Assembly (NCBI GenBank): GCA_958405565.1 | Contig: CATYEN010000003.1 | Location: 1-64,000 of the forward strand | Direction: 5' to 3' | Origin: an uncultured Collinsella sp. | Lineage (GTDB): Bacteria > Actinomycetota > Coriobacteriia > Coriobacteriales > Coriobacteriaceae | DNA length: 64,000 nucleotides | Part shown: positions 38,017 through 46,122 of the stretch, one piece after another | Layout of the letters: each line of letters begins with the position of its first letter | Position numbering within the stretch: the stretch's first letter is position 1 | Notes under the pieces: model-generated | Told to the model about the DNA's origin: nothing | Databases searched by the model: none | The model's input: only the letters and a program-made list of their open reading frames with translations | Translations under genes and position numbers: made by a program

Positions 38017-38394
38017 ATGAGCAAGACCGTCGTGTCTTCCGATAACGCACCCGCAGCCATCGGCCCGTATTCCCCCGGTATCCAGACTGGCAACATGGTG
38101 TTCCTGTCCGGCCAGCTGGGCATCGACCCCGCAACTGGTAAGATGCCCGAGGGCGTCGAGGCCCAGGCCAAGCAGTCCCTTGCTAACGTCGAGGCCCTGC
38201 TGACCGCTGCCGGCGCCACGTTTGCCGATGTCGTCAAGACCACGGTCTACCTGGCCGACATCGCCGACTTTGCCGCCGTGAACGAGATTTACGCCTCCAA
38301 GTTCGAGGCTCCGTTCCCCGCGCGCAGCGCTTTCCAGGTTGCCGCCCTTCCGGCTGGCGGTCTGGTCGAGATCGAGGTTGTCGCCGCTCTCTAA
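38017..38394 (+). CDS. ridA: RidA family enamine/imine deaminase
   Basis: A 125-residue trimeric protein that hydrolyses reactive enamines and imines made by PLP enzymes, giving ketoacids and ammonia. It begins MSKTVVSSDNAPAAIGPYSP and has the conserved Arg in PARSAFQVAALP and the final EIEVVA. TAAGGAG is upstream. It stands at the edge of the purine-degradation locus, where dpaL encodes a PLP lyase releasing 2-aminoacrylate; clearing that compound is the natural role to suspect, though RidA is also a general housekeeping protein. Confidence 0.93.
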   Translation: MSKTVVSSDNAPAAIGPYSPGIQTGNMVFLSGQLGIDPATGKMPEGVEAQAKQSLANVEALLTAAGATFADVVKTTVYLADIADFAAVNEIYASKFEAPFPARSAFQVAALPAGGLVEIEVVAAL

Positions 38395-38423
38395 GGTGTT
38401 GGTAACAACTAAACATGACATGC

Positions 38424-38464
38424 AAAAAGACCCTGCAGCGCGTGCGAGCTGCAGGGTCTTTTGT
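38424..38464. terminator. Bidirectional terminator between ridA and the YheO-type regulator
   Basis: AAAAAGACCCTGCAG, loop CGCGTGCGAG, CTGCAGGGTCTTTTG. The A run on one side and T run on the other let it serve both convergent genes. Confidence 0.92.
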
Positions 38465-38516
38465 CAAGCGATGCGACAAAAATGATCCGTTTCCCTTCGT
38501 CCCCAAGGGATCACGT

Positions 38517-39173
38517 TTAGCCCTCCTTGCGGACTTTTTGCAGGTAGCGGTACACGCTGGGCTCCGAGATGCCCAACGCGGTGGCAGCGCAGGCCACGGC
38601 GCCCTTGAGCATGAACACCCCGTTGCCGTTGAGGTGGCGAATGACGTCCACGCGGTCGCTCTGACCAAGCGACGCTACATCCAGCCCGCGCGCGCTCAGC
38701 AACTCGGCAATGCTGCGGTCGATGAGCTCCTGGGTGGACTCCGAAAGGCTTTCGACCTCGATAGGGGCGGGCTCCGTGCGCGTCGGCGCTGCGTCGAAGC
38801 ACGCCATGAGCTGCTGCGCCATGGCGTTTATGGAGCGTACGGTCGAGAGGTCGGTGTTGACGCAGAGCATACCGACGATCTCGTCATCCTCGCGGATAAA
38901 GAACGTCGCGGACTCCAGCGTCTTGCCTCCGGCGCCGCGGCCCTCGTAGCCCGTAATAAACGGCAGGTCGCGATACTTGGGGTCGTGCATGATCTTGAGC
39001 GCCAGATCGGTGGCGGGACCGCCGACCTTACGGCCGCTCACAATGCCGTTGCGAATATCGACGATGGCGTGGTCGGGATCCGAGAAATCGTGCAGCACGA
39101 TCTCGCTGTTCTTACCGAGTATCTGCTCCAGGAAATCGACCATCGGCAAAAAGCGGCGTACGGTCTCGTTCAC
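38517..39173 (-). CDS. YheO-like PAS domain transcriptional regulator (first)
   Basis: A 218-residue regulator. The N-terminal YheO-type PAS domain (about 5-125: FLEQILGKNSEIVLHDFSDP, IVSGRKVGGPATD, DDEIVGMLCVNTDLS) is followed by a C-terminal helix-turn-helix (about 160-215: ACAATALGISEPSVYRYLQ). GTG 39173 is chosen because AAAGGAG sits seven bases upstream and the family is about 210-220 residues. It is divergent from the NCS2 permease gene and so a candidate controller of purine uptake. A paralogue lies at 55186. Relatives such as DauR respond to small metabolites. Confidence 0.88.
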   Translation of the reverse strand: MNETVRRFLPMVDFLEQILGKNSEIVLHDFSDPDHAIVDIRNGIVSGRKVGGPATDLALKIMHDPKYRDLPFITGYEGRGAGGKTLESATFFIREDDEIVGMLCVNTDLSTVRSINAMAQQLMACFDAAPTRTEPAPIEVESLSESTQELIDRSIAELLSARGLDVASLGQSDRVDVIRHLNGNGVFMLKGAVACAATALGISEPSVYRYLQKVRKEG

Positions 39174-39409
39174 GGGCAACTCCTTTGGGTGAAATCGGAA
39201 ATGTTCATAACAATTTTTTCTCATGGTAACACGGTGTCTATTGACTCGCATATTCGCAGGTACATTGCGTAATACAGACGAGCGGTAGGATTTTGGCGGT
39301 AAACGGTTGACCAAAAGAAAAGTTAGATGTTATTTTGACCGGACACTTTCCTGACCTGCGGAAATGCATTGTCTCAGCTTAAGAATAGTCTGATAACAAA
39401 AAATTATTA

Positions 39410-39438
39410 TTGAGAATGAGAATCATCTTTAATACGAT
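39410..39438 (+). promoter_or_regulatory. Permease promoter with embedded Fur-box-like site
   Basis: TTGAGA (39410-39415), 17 bases, TACGAT (39433-39438). GAGAATGAGAATCATCTTT at 39412-39430 covers the spacer and resembles the 19-bp Fur box (GATAATGATAATCATTATC) at about 14 positions. The rest of the 352-base gap between the two divergent genes shows no other clear feature. Confidence 0.55.
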
Positions 39439-39525
39439 ATGCAACGAAGGCACAACCTCAACCCCGCACTGCGTCACAATAGAGCGTTAGATGCGAAAAC
39501 AACTACTTCGAGGATTGGTGGTCAA

Positions 39526-40920
39526 ATGACCCAGGAGACGGTTACGAACGGCACTGAAGCCCTGTTCACTCGCGAAGGCATGCCTCCCGTTAAGGAAATG
39601 ATCCCGTGTGCCCTTCAGCACGTACTGGCATCGTTTGCCGGCATCATTACCCCGGCGGTCATCATGGCCGGCGTCTACGGCTTTAATAGCCAGCAGAGCA
39701 CCGACATCATCCAGGTCGCGCTCATTCTTTCGGCGATCGATACGGCCCTTCAGGCCTTCGCTCCCTTCCGTCGCATCGGCGGCGGCCTGCCCATCGTCAT
39801 GGGCGTTTCGTTCGCGTTCCTGCCGGCTCTGCAGGCCATGGGTGCCTCGGGCTTTAGCTTTGGTGCGCTGCTGGGCGGCGAGATCGTCGGCGGCGCCGTC
39901 GCGGTCCTCTTTGGTCTGGCCTACAGCAAGATCAAGTGGCTGTTCCCGCCCGTCGTGACCGGTACGGTCATCTTCTCCATCGGCGTTTCGCTGTATCCCA
40001 CGGCCGTCAAGTATATGGCCGGCGGTATGGGTACGCCGCTGTGGGGCACTCCGCAGGCCTGGTGCGTCGCTCTTATCACCTTCGCCGTGGTCTTTGCGCT
40101 CGCCAACTTTGGCAAGGGCACGCTCAAGCTGGGATCCGTGTTCTTTGGCATGATCGTTGGCATGATCGTTTCGATCCCCTTTGGCATGATCGACTTCTCC
40201 AGCGTCGCCACCGCTCAGGTCTTCGCCCTTCCCAAGCTCATGCCCTACGCGCTCGAGTTTGATCCCGAAGTCTGCATTACCCTCGCTGTCGTGTTCCCCA
40301 TGGTTGCCATCCAGGTTATCGGTGACGTCTCCGCCGCCTGCCTGGGCTCCATCGACCGTATGCCCACCGAGCGCGAGCTCTCCGGCGCTATCGTGTCCCA
40401 GGGCCTCACCTCTATGGTCGGCGGCCTGCTGGGCGGTCTTCCCACCAGCGCCCTTGGCCAGAACGTGGGCATCATCTGCTCCAACAAGGTCGTCAACAAG
40501 TGGGTCTTTGTGATCATTGCGGCCGTCTTTGCCATCGCCGGTCTGTTCCCGCAGCTCTCTGCCGTCCTTTCCGCTATCCCGCAGCCTGTCATCGGCGGCG
40601 CGACCGTCGGCGTCTTTGGCACCATCACCATGAACGGCGTGCGCATGTTCACCCGCGAGGGCCTCACGCAGCGCACTACCACCATCGTCGGTACCTCTGT
40701 CGTCTTTGGCCTGGGTATCTGGATGGCCAGCGGTTGCCTTGCCGGCGAGGGTATGCCCGCCTGGGTGTCCACCGTCATCGGCTCCAATGCCGTAACCCCC
40801 ACCGCCATCATGGCCATTGTCCTTAACCTGATCCTTCCGCAGACGCCGGTCGTGGCTCAGCACATCGATGCTGCCAAGGACGCTGCCGTGGATCTGGTCT
40901 TGCCCGAGAGCAAGAAGTAA
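39526..40920 (+). CDS. NCS2 family purine permease
   Basis: A 464-residue membrane transporter of the nucleobase-cation symporter 2 family, with about 14 hydrophobic segments. Family markers are ALQHVLASFAGIITPAVI near the start, the QVIGDVSA segment in TM8, and GLPTSALGQNVGI in TM10, the last close to the motif of xanthine/urate carriers. The location at the head of the purine-degradation locus argues for uptake of xanthine, urate or a related purine rather than uracil. ATG 39526 follows GAGGATTGG. A divergent YheO-type regulator lies upstream. Confidence 0.9.
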   Translation: MTQETVTNGTEALFTREGMPPVKEMIPCALQHVLASFAGIITPAVIMAGVYGFNSQQSTDIIQVALILSAIDTALQAFAPFRRIGGGLPIVMGVSFAFLPALQAMGASGFSFGALLGGEIVGGAVAVLFGLAYSKIKWLFPPVVTGTVIFSIGVSLYPTAVKYMAGGMGTPLWGTPQAWCVALITFAVVFALANFGKGTLKLGSVFFGMIVGMIVSIPFGMIDFSSVATAQVFALPKLMPYALEFDPEVCITLAVVFPMVAIQVIGDVSAACLGSIDRMPTERELSGAIVSQGLTSMVGGLLGGLPTSALGQNVGIICSNKVVNKWVFVIIAAVFAIAGLFPQLSAVLSAIPQPVIGGATVGVFGTITMNGVRMFTREGLTQRTTTIVGTSVVFGLGIWMASGCLAGEGMPAWVSTVIGSNAVTPTAIMAIVLNLILPQTPVVAQHIDAAKDAAVDLVLPESKK

Positions 40921-41115
40921 CCAATTCGGTGCTATTCGTCGGCGGGCGCATCGCCTCGTCCGCCGACGTCATGCGGCGCCAAGCCGCACTTCAAAGGGTT
41001 TGTCCCTTTGGTGAAGCGTTGACGGGAGAGGGCCCGTTTCCGGTGTAGGCCGGCGCTTCGCACTTCGCCATGTCAGAGGTGTCAAACCCCGCCCCTGATG
41101 TTGAAGGGAGCATCC

Positions 41116-42471
41116 ATGCTTCTGGTCGCTAACGGTTCTGTCTTTACCCGCAATGCTCAGACCCCGTTCATTCCAAACGGTGCGGTCGCCATTGACGGAG
41201 ATACGATCGTCGAAGTGGGCCCCGAGTGCGAGCTCAAGGCCAAGTACCCGGATGCCGAGTACGTCGACGCCCAGGGCAACCTCATCATGCCCGGACTCAT
41301 CAACTGCCACACTCACATCTACTCGGGTCTGGCCCGCGGTCTTGCCATTAAAGGCTGCAACCCCACCAACTTCCTGGAGAATCTTGAGCAGCAGTGGTGG
41401 AAGATCGACGACAACCTGACGCTCGACGGCACCAAGGCCAGCGCCTATGCCACGATTCTTGACTCCATCCGCGATGGCGTCACCACGATCTTCGATCACC
41501 ATGCGAGCTTCTGCGAGATCCCGGGAAGCCTCTTTACCATTAAGGATGCAGCTCAGGAGCTGGGCATGCGTTCGTGCCTGTGCTACGAGGTCTCCGATCG
41601 CCGCGGCCAGGAAAAATGCGATCAGGCCATTGCCGAGAACGCCGAATTTGCCCAGTGGGCCGCCAAGGAGCGTCGCGATAACGACAACCACATGATCGCT
41701 GCCATGTTTGGCGGTCACGCCACCTTTACGCTGTCGGACGAGACCATGGACAAGATGGCAGAGGCCAACAACGGCCTGACCGGCTTCCACATCCATGTGT
41801 GTGAGGGCATGAACGACGTGTGGGACTCCCGCCTCAACCACGGTGGCATCAGCCCCGTCGAGCGCCTGCTGCAGCACGACCTGCTGGGTCCCGACACCAT
41901 GCTCGGCCACTGCATCCACGTGACGCCCGCCGAGATGGATATCGTCAAGGAGTCCGGCACCTGGCTCGTCAACAACCCCGAATCTAATATGGGCAACGCC
42001 GTAGGCTGCGCCCCCGTGCTCGAGTTCTTCCGCCGCGGCATCCCCGTGTGCATGGGCACCGACGCCTACACTCACGATATGCTCGAGAGCCTTAAGGTCT
42101 TCCTGATCATCCAGCGCCACAACGCCGCTATGCCCAACGTGGGCTGGTGCGAGGCCATGACCATGCTGTTCGAGAACAACGCCAAGATGGCGAGCAAGTA
42201 CTTCGATCGCAAGCTCGGTGTGCTCGAGGCCGGCGCTGCCGCCGACGTCATCGTTATGGACTACAAGCCCTTTACGCCGCTGAGCGAGGAGAACATCGAC
42301 GGCCACATGCTCTTTGGCATGATGGGCAAAAATTGCCGCACCACCATCATCAACGGCCGCGTCCTGTACAAGGATCGCGAGTTTGTCGGTATCGATGAGG
42401 ACAAGATCAACGCGTGGACCATGGCCGAGTCCAAGAAGCTCTGGAGCACGCTCAACGATCGCGCCTACTAA
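41116..42471 (+). CDS. ssnA: SsnA-type putative aminohydrolase
   Basis: A 451-residue amidohydrolase of the SsnA group, found with selenium-dependent molybdenum hydroxylases. It is predicted to be a metal-dependent deaminase related to guanine and chlorohydrolase enzymes. Metal ligands are visible: His-x-His in INCHTHIYSGLARG, His in GFHIHVCEG, His in MLGHCIHV and Asp in CMGTDAYTHD. GAAGGGAG precedes ATG 41116. It lies 195 bases after the permease and 148 before ygfK, all on the plus strand. Its exact substrate is not established; purine deamination is inferred from the setting. Confidence 0.92.
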   Translation: MLLVANGSVFTRNAQTPFIPNGAVAIDGDTIVEVGPECELKAKYPDAEYVDAQGNLIMPGLINCHTHIYSGLARGLAIKGCNPTNFLENLEQQWWKIDDNLTLDGTKASAYATILDSIRDGVTTIFDHHASFCEIPGSLFTIKDAAQELGMRSCLCYEVSDRRGQEKCDQAIAENAEFAQWAAKERRDNDNHMIAAMFGGHATFTLSDETMDKMAEANNGLTGFHIHVCEGMNDVWDSRLNHGGISPVERLLQHDLLGPDTMLGHCIHVTPAEMDIVKESGTWLVNNPESNMGNAVGCAPVLEFFRRGIPVCMGTDAYTHDMLESLKVFLIIQRHNAAMPNVGWCEAMTMLFENNAKMASKYFDRKLGVLEAGAAADVIVMDYKPFTPLSEENIDGHMLFGMMGKNCRTTIINGRVLYKDREFVGIDEDKINAWTMAESKKLWSTLNDRAY

Positions 42472-42619
42472 TTACAAGTAGATTCGCGCGCGTCGGATGT
42501 TTCGCCGCATCCGACGCGCGTATAGGCGACCTCCGCGGGGTCGCCGGCGCTGTGCTAGCGCTACACCGTATTTGCGCCCGCCGCGCGGTCTCGCCGGGCG
42601 TTACAGAGAGGAGCTCACT

Positions 42620-45619
42620 ATGAGCGACATCATGAGGCCGATCCCGTTTTCGCAGCTGATGAACTGGATCATCGAGGAGCACAAGACCCAGGGCGCCGTC
42701 TTTGGCGTGCGCAAGATGGTCGCGACCAACCAGGAGGGCGCGCTTCCCATTTTTGACGAGCGCATCGAGACTCCTTTTGGCCCGGCAGCCGGCCCCAACA
42801 CGCAGCTGGCCCAGAACATCGTGGCATCCTACGTGGCTGGCTCTCGTTTCTTTGAGCTCAAGACCGTTCAGGTCATGGACGGCGAGGAGCTCTCCAAGTG
42901 CGTCAACAAGCCCTGCATCGTGGCTCAGGACGAGTGCTACAACTGCGAATGGTCGACCGAGCTCGAGGTTCCGCAGGCCTTTGCCGAGTACGTGAAGGCA
43001 TGGTTCGCCTGCCACCTGATCGCTCGCGAGTACGGTCTGGGTAGCCCGGACGGCTTTGTCTTCAACATGTCCGTGGGCTATGACCTGGAGGGTATCAAGA
43101 GCCCCAAGGTCGACGCCTACATCGAGGGCATGAAGGACGCCAGCGGCTCCGAAGTTTGGAACGAGTGCCGCACGTGGGCGCTCGCCAACCTGGACAAGTT
43201 TGAGCATGTTGACGCCGCGTTTGTCGAGTCCATTCCGGCGCGCGTGTCCAACTCCATCACCGAGTCTACCCTGCACGGCTGCCCGCCCGCCGAGATCGAG
43301 CGCATCGCGACCTATCTGATCACCGAGAAGGGCCTCAACACCTACATCAAGTGCAACCCCACGCTGCTGGGCTATGAGTTTGCCCGCCAGCGTCTGAACG
43401 AGCTGGGCTTTGACTACATCGTCTTCGACGACACGCACTTCCGCGAGGACCTGCAGTGGGTCGACGCCGTGCCCATGTTCGAGCGCCTGATTGCCCTGTG
43501 CGCCGAGCGCGGTCTTGAGTTTGGTGTCAAGCTGACCAACACGTTCCCCGTCGACGTGACGAGGAACGAGCTGCCCTCCACCGAGATGTACATGTCGGGC
43601 CGTTCGCTGTTCTCGCTGACCATCGAGGCCGCCCGTCGCATTACCGAGCAGTTCGATGGCAAGCTGCGCATCAGCTACTCCGGCGGTGCCACGGTCTACA
43701 ACATCCGCGCCCTGTACGATGCCGGCATTTGGCCCGTCACCCTGGCGACCGACGTGCTCAAGCCCGGTGGCTACGAGCGCTTTAGCCAGATGGCCGGCGA
43801 GTTTACCGATCTGGACGGCAAGCCGTTCGCGGGCGTCTCTCTCGAGGCCGTGACTGCGATTCAGACCGACTCGCTCACCAACCCGCTCTACAAGAAGCCG
43901 CTGCGCCCGCTGCCCGACCGCAAGGTTGCCGGCAAGAGCCCGCTTTCCGACTGCTTTACCACGCCGTGCCGCACGAGCTGCCCCATCCAGCAGGATATTC
44001 CCGCCTATCTGGCGGCTGTTGACGAGGGCCGCTACGAGGACGCGTTCAACATTATCATCGAGCGCAACGCCCTGCCGTTCATTACCGGTACCATCTGCCC
44101 GCATCCCTGCGGTCGTGCCTGTGAGCGTGCATTCTACGAGCCCGAGGGCGCCCAGATCCGCGCCAGCAAGCTCAAGGCAGCCCGTGAGGCCATGACCGCT
44201 GTGCTGCCCAAGCTGCGCGCCCAAGCCATTGCCAACGACAGCGAGCGCAACGTTGCCGTTATCGGCGGCGGCCCGGCCGGTCTGGCGACGGCGTTCTTCC
44301 TGACGCGTGCCGGCGTGCCCGTCACCATCTTCGAGGCCCGCGATTCGCTCGGCGGCGTGGTCCGTCACGTGATTCCCGAGTTCCGTATCGCAAGCGACGA
44401 TATCTCCCACGATGCCGAGCTCTGCCTGGCCTTTGGCGCCAAGGTGCAGCTCAATGCCCGCGTGGAGTCCATTGACGAGCTCAAGGCCCAGGGCTTTTCC
44501 GACGTGGTCGTGGCCACCGGTGCCTGGATGCCCGGTTCCGCCGGCCTGGGCGAGGGCGCCGAGCTCGACGTGCTGGAGTTCCTCGAGGCCGCCAAGAAGG
44601 GCGAGAAACTCGAGCTGGGCGAGGACGTCGTGGTCATTGGCGCCGGCAACACCGCCATGGACGCGGCTCGCGTGGCCAAGCGCCTGGCTGGCGTGAAGAA
44701 CGTGCGCCTGGTGTATCGTCGCACCAAGAAGCAGATGCCCGCCGACGAGGAAGAGCTCGATCTTGCTCTTGCCGACGGCGTTGAGTTCTGCGAGCTGCTG
44801 GCGCCCAAGGCGCTCAACGGTGCCGTGCTGACCTGCGATGTTATGGAGCTTGGCGAGCCGGATGCAAGCGGCCGTCGCAGTCCCGTCGCCACGGGCGAGA
44901 CTGTCGAGCTTTCCGCCACCACGGTGATCTGCGCCGTGGGCGAGGGCATCGATGCCAGCCTGTACGATGCCGCGGGCGTCGAGCATGACCGTCGCGGCCG
45001 CCTTGCCGCCACCTCCACCGGCGTCGAGGGCGTCTGGGCTGCGGGCGACTGCCGCCGCGGTCCGGCCACCGTGGTCGAGGCTATCGCCGACGCCGCCGAG
45101 GTTGCCCGTGCCATCGCTGGCGTAGACTTTAACAAGTACGCCGACTGCAACGAGCAGGCTGGCCGCGAGGACACCTGCTACGAGCGCAAGGGGTCGCTGT
45201 GCCGCGACAAGCGCAACTGCACCAAGACCCGCTGCCTGGGCTGCGGCTCGGTGTGCGAGGTCTGCTGCGACGTGTGCCCCAACCGCGCCAACGTGGCAAT
45301 TAAGGTGCCGGGCCTGGCCAAGCATCAGGTCGTCCATGTCGACGGCATGTGCAACGAGTGCGGCAACTGCGCCGTGTTCTGCCCCTACCAGGAGGGTCGT
45401 CCCTACAAGGACAAACTCACCCTGTTCTGGAGCGAGCAAGACATGGAGAACTCCGAGAACGAGGGCTTCCTGGCCGTGGACGAGGATCACTTTAAGGTCC
45501 GCGTCGCCGGCACGGTCCGCACCGTCTCGGTCGATGCCGTCAACACCGGTCTGCCTGAGGCCGTCCGCCTGACCATCAGGGCTGTGCGCGACAACTATTC
45601 GTACCTTCTTAAGAAATAG
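42620..45619 (+). CDS. ygfK: YgfK-type flavin/iron-sulfur oxidoreductase (putative selenate reductase subunit)
   Basis: A 999-residue multidomain protein. The N-terminal part (about 1-430) is a barrel related to dihydroorotate/dihydropyrimidine dehydrogenases. Next is a GltD-like iron-sulfur segment (about 450-540: CRTSCPIQQD, CPHPCGRACE), then two nucleotide-binding folds (VAVIGGGPAGLA and VVVIGAGNTAMDAARV) and C-terminal ferredoxin-type cysteines (CLGCGSVCEVCCDVCP; CNECGNCAVFCP). It is annotated in E. coli as a selenate reductase subunit, but its association with XdhD and purine genes suggests it passes electrons between NAD(P)H and the hydroxylase. GAGAGGAG lies before ATG 42620. Confidence 0.92.
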   Translation: MSDIMRPIPFSQLMNWIIEEHKTQGAVFGVRKMVATNQEGALPIFDERIETPFGPAAGPNTQLAQNIVASYVAGSRFFELKTVQVMDGEELSKCVNKPCIVAQDECYNCEWSTELEVPQAFAEYVKAWFACHLIAREYGLGSPDGFVFNMSVGYDLEGIKSPKVDAYIEGMKDASGSEVWNECRTWALANLDKFEHVDAAFVESIPARVSNSITESTLHGCPPAEIERIATYLITEKGLNTYIKCNPTLLGYEFARQRLNELGFDYIVFDDTHFREDLQWVDAVPMFERLIALCAERGLEFGVKLTNTFPVDVTRNELPSTEMYMSGRSLFSLTIEAARRITEQFDGKLRISYSGGATVYNIRALYDAGIWPVTLATDVLKPGGYERFSQMAGEFTDLDGKPFAGVSLEAVTAIQTDSLTNPLYKKPLRPLPDRKVAGKSPLSDCFTTPCRTSCPIQQDIPAYLAAVDEGRYEDAFNIIIERNALPFITGTICPHPCGRACERAFYEPEGAQIRASKLKAAREAMTAVLPKLRAQAIANDSERNVAVIGGGPAGLATAFFLTRAGVPVTIFEARDSLGGVVRHVIPEFRIASDDISHDAELCLAFGAKVQLNARVESIDELKAQGFSDVVVATGAWMPGSAGLGEGAELDVLEFLEAAKKGEKLELGEDVVVIGAGNTAMDAARVAKRLAGVKNVRLVYRRTKKQMPADEEELDLALADGVEFCELLAPKALNGAVLTCDVMELGEPDASGRRSPVATGETVELSATTVICAVGEGIDASLYDAAGVEHDRRGRLAATSTGVEGVWAAGDCRRGPATVVEAIADAAEVARAIAGVDFNKYADCNEQAGREDTCYERKGSLCRDKRNCTKTRCLGCGSVCEVCCDVCPNRANVAIKVPGLAKHQVVHVDGMCNECGNCAVFCPYQEGRPYKDKLTLFWSEQDMENSENEGFLAVDEDHFKVRVAGTVRTVSVDAVNTGLPEAVRLTIRAVRDNYSYLLKK

Positions 45620-45630
45620 GCGAGTCTCTT

Positions 45631-46110
45631 ATGGCCAAATCCATTCAACATAACGTGGCCTACGTTGCCTGCGGAAGCGGTTGCGCCTCCGCAGGCGGCG
45701 ACGCCCGCTGCAGCGAAGGCTGCATTGGCTGTGGTGCTTGCGTCACGGCCTGCCCCCACGGTGCCATTGCGCTGGTCGATGGCGTCGCCCGCGTGGATCG
45801 CTCCAAGTGCACGGGCTGTGGCCTGTGCGGCATGGCGTGCCCGCAGCGCGTGATCGCCTTCGTTCCCGGCTACCAGAACATCCTGGTGCGCTGCAACAAC
45901 ACCGATAAGGGCGCCATCGCCCGCAAGATTTGCGGCACGAGCTGCATCGGTTGCGGCATGTGCGCCAAAAAGTGCCCTGCCGGTGCTATCCGCATCGAGG
46001 ACAACTGCGCCCATATCGATGGCGCGGACTGCCTGTCGTGCGGCATGTGTGCCGTCGTCTGCCCGCATGGCGCCATCCACGACCGCACCGGCATCGCCGC
46101 CGGCGTGTAG
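45631..46110 (+). CDS. Four-motif ferredoxin-like iron-sulfur protein
   Basis: A 159-residue protein with four CxxCxxCxxxC[P] motifs: CIGCGACVTACP, CTGCGLCGMACP, CIGCGMCAKKCP and CLSCGMCAVVCP, plus extra Cys in the N-terminus (CGSGCASAGGDARC). This can hold up to four [4Fe-4S] clusters. It is RnfB-like in its C-terminal half. It lies 11 bases after ygfK and 12 before xdhD, so it is the obvious electron link between the two. It has no signal peptide or membrane segment, so a soluble role is expected. Confidence 0.93.
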   Translation: MAKSIQHNVAYVACGSGCASAGGDARCSEGCIGCGACVTACPHGAIALVDGVARVDRSKCTGCGLCGMACPQRVIAFVPGYQNILVRCNNTDKGAIARKICGTSCIGCGMCAKKCPAGAIRIEDNCAHIDGADCLSCGMCAVVCPHGAIHDRTGIAAGV

Positions 46111-46122
46111 AGGGGAATCACC

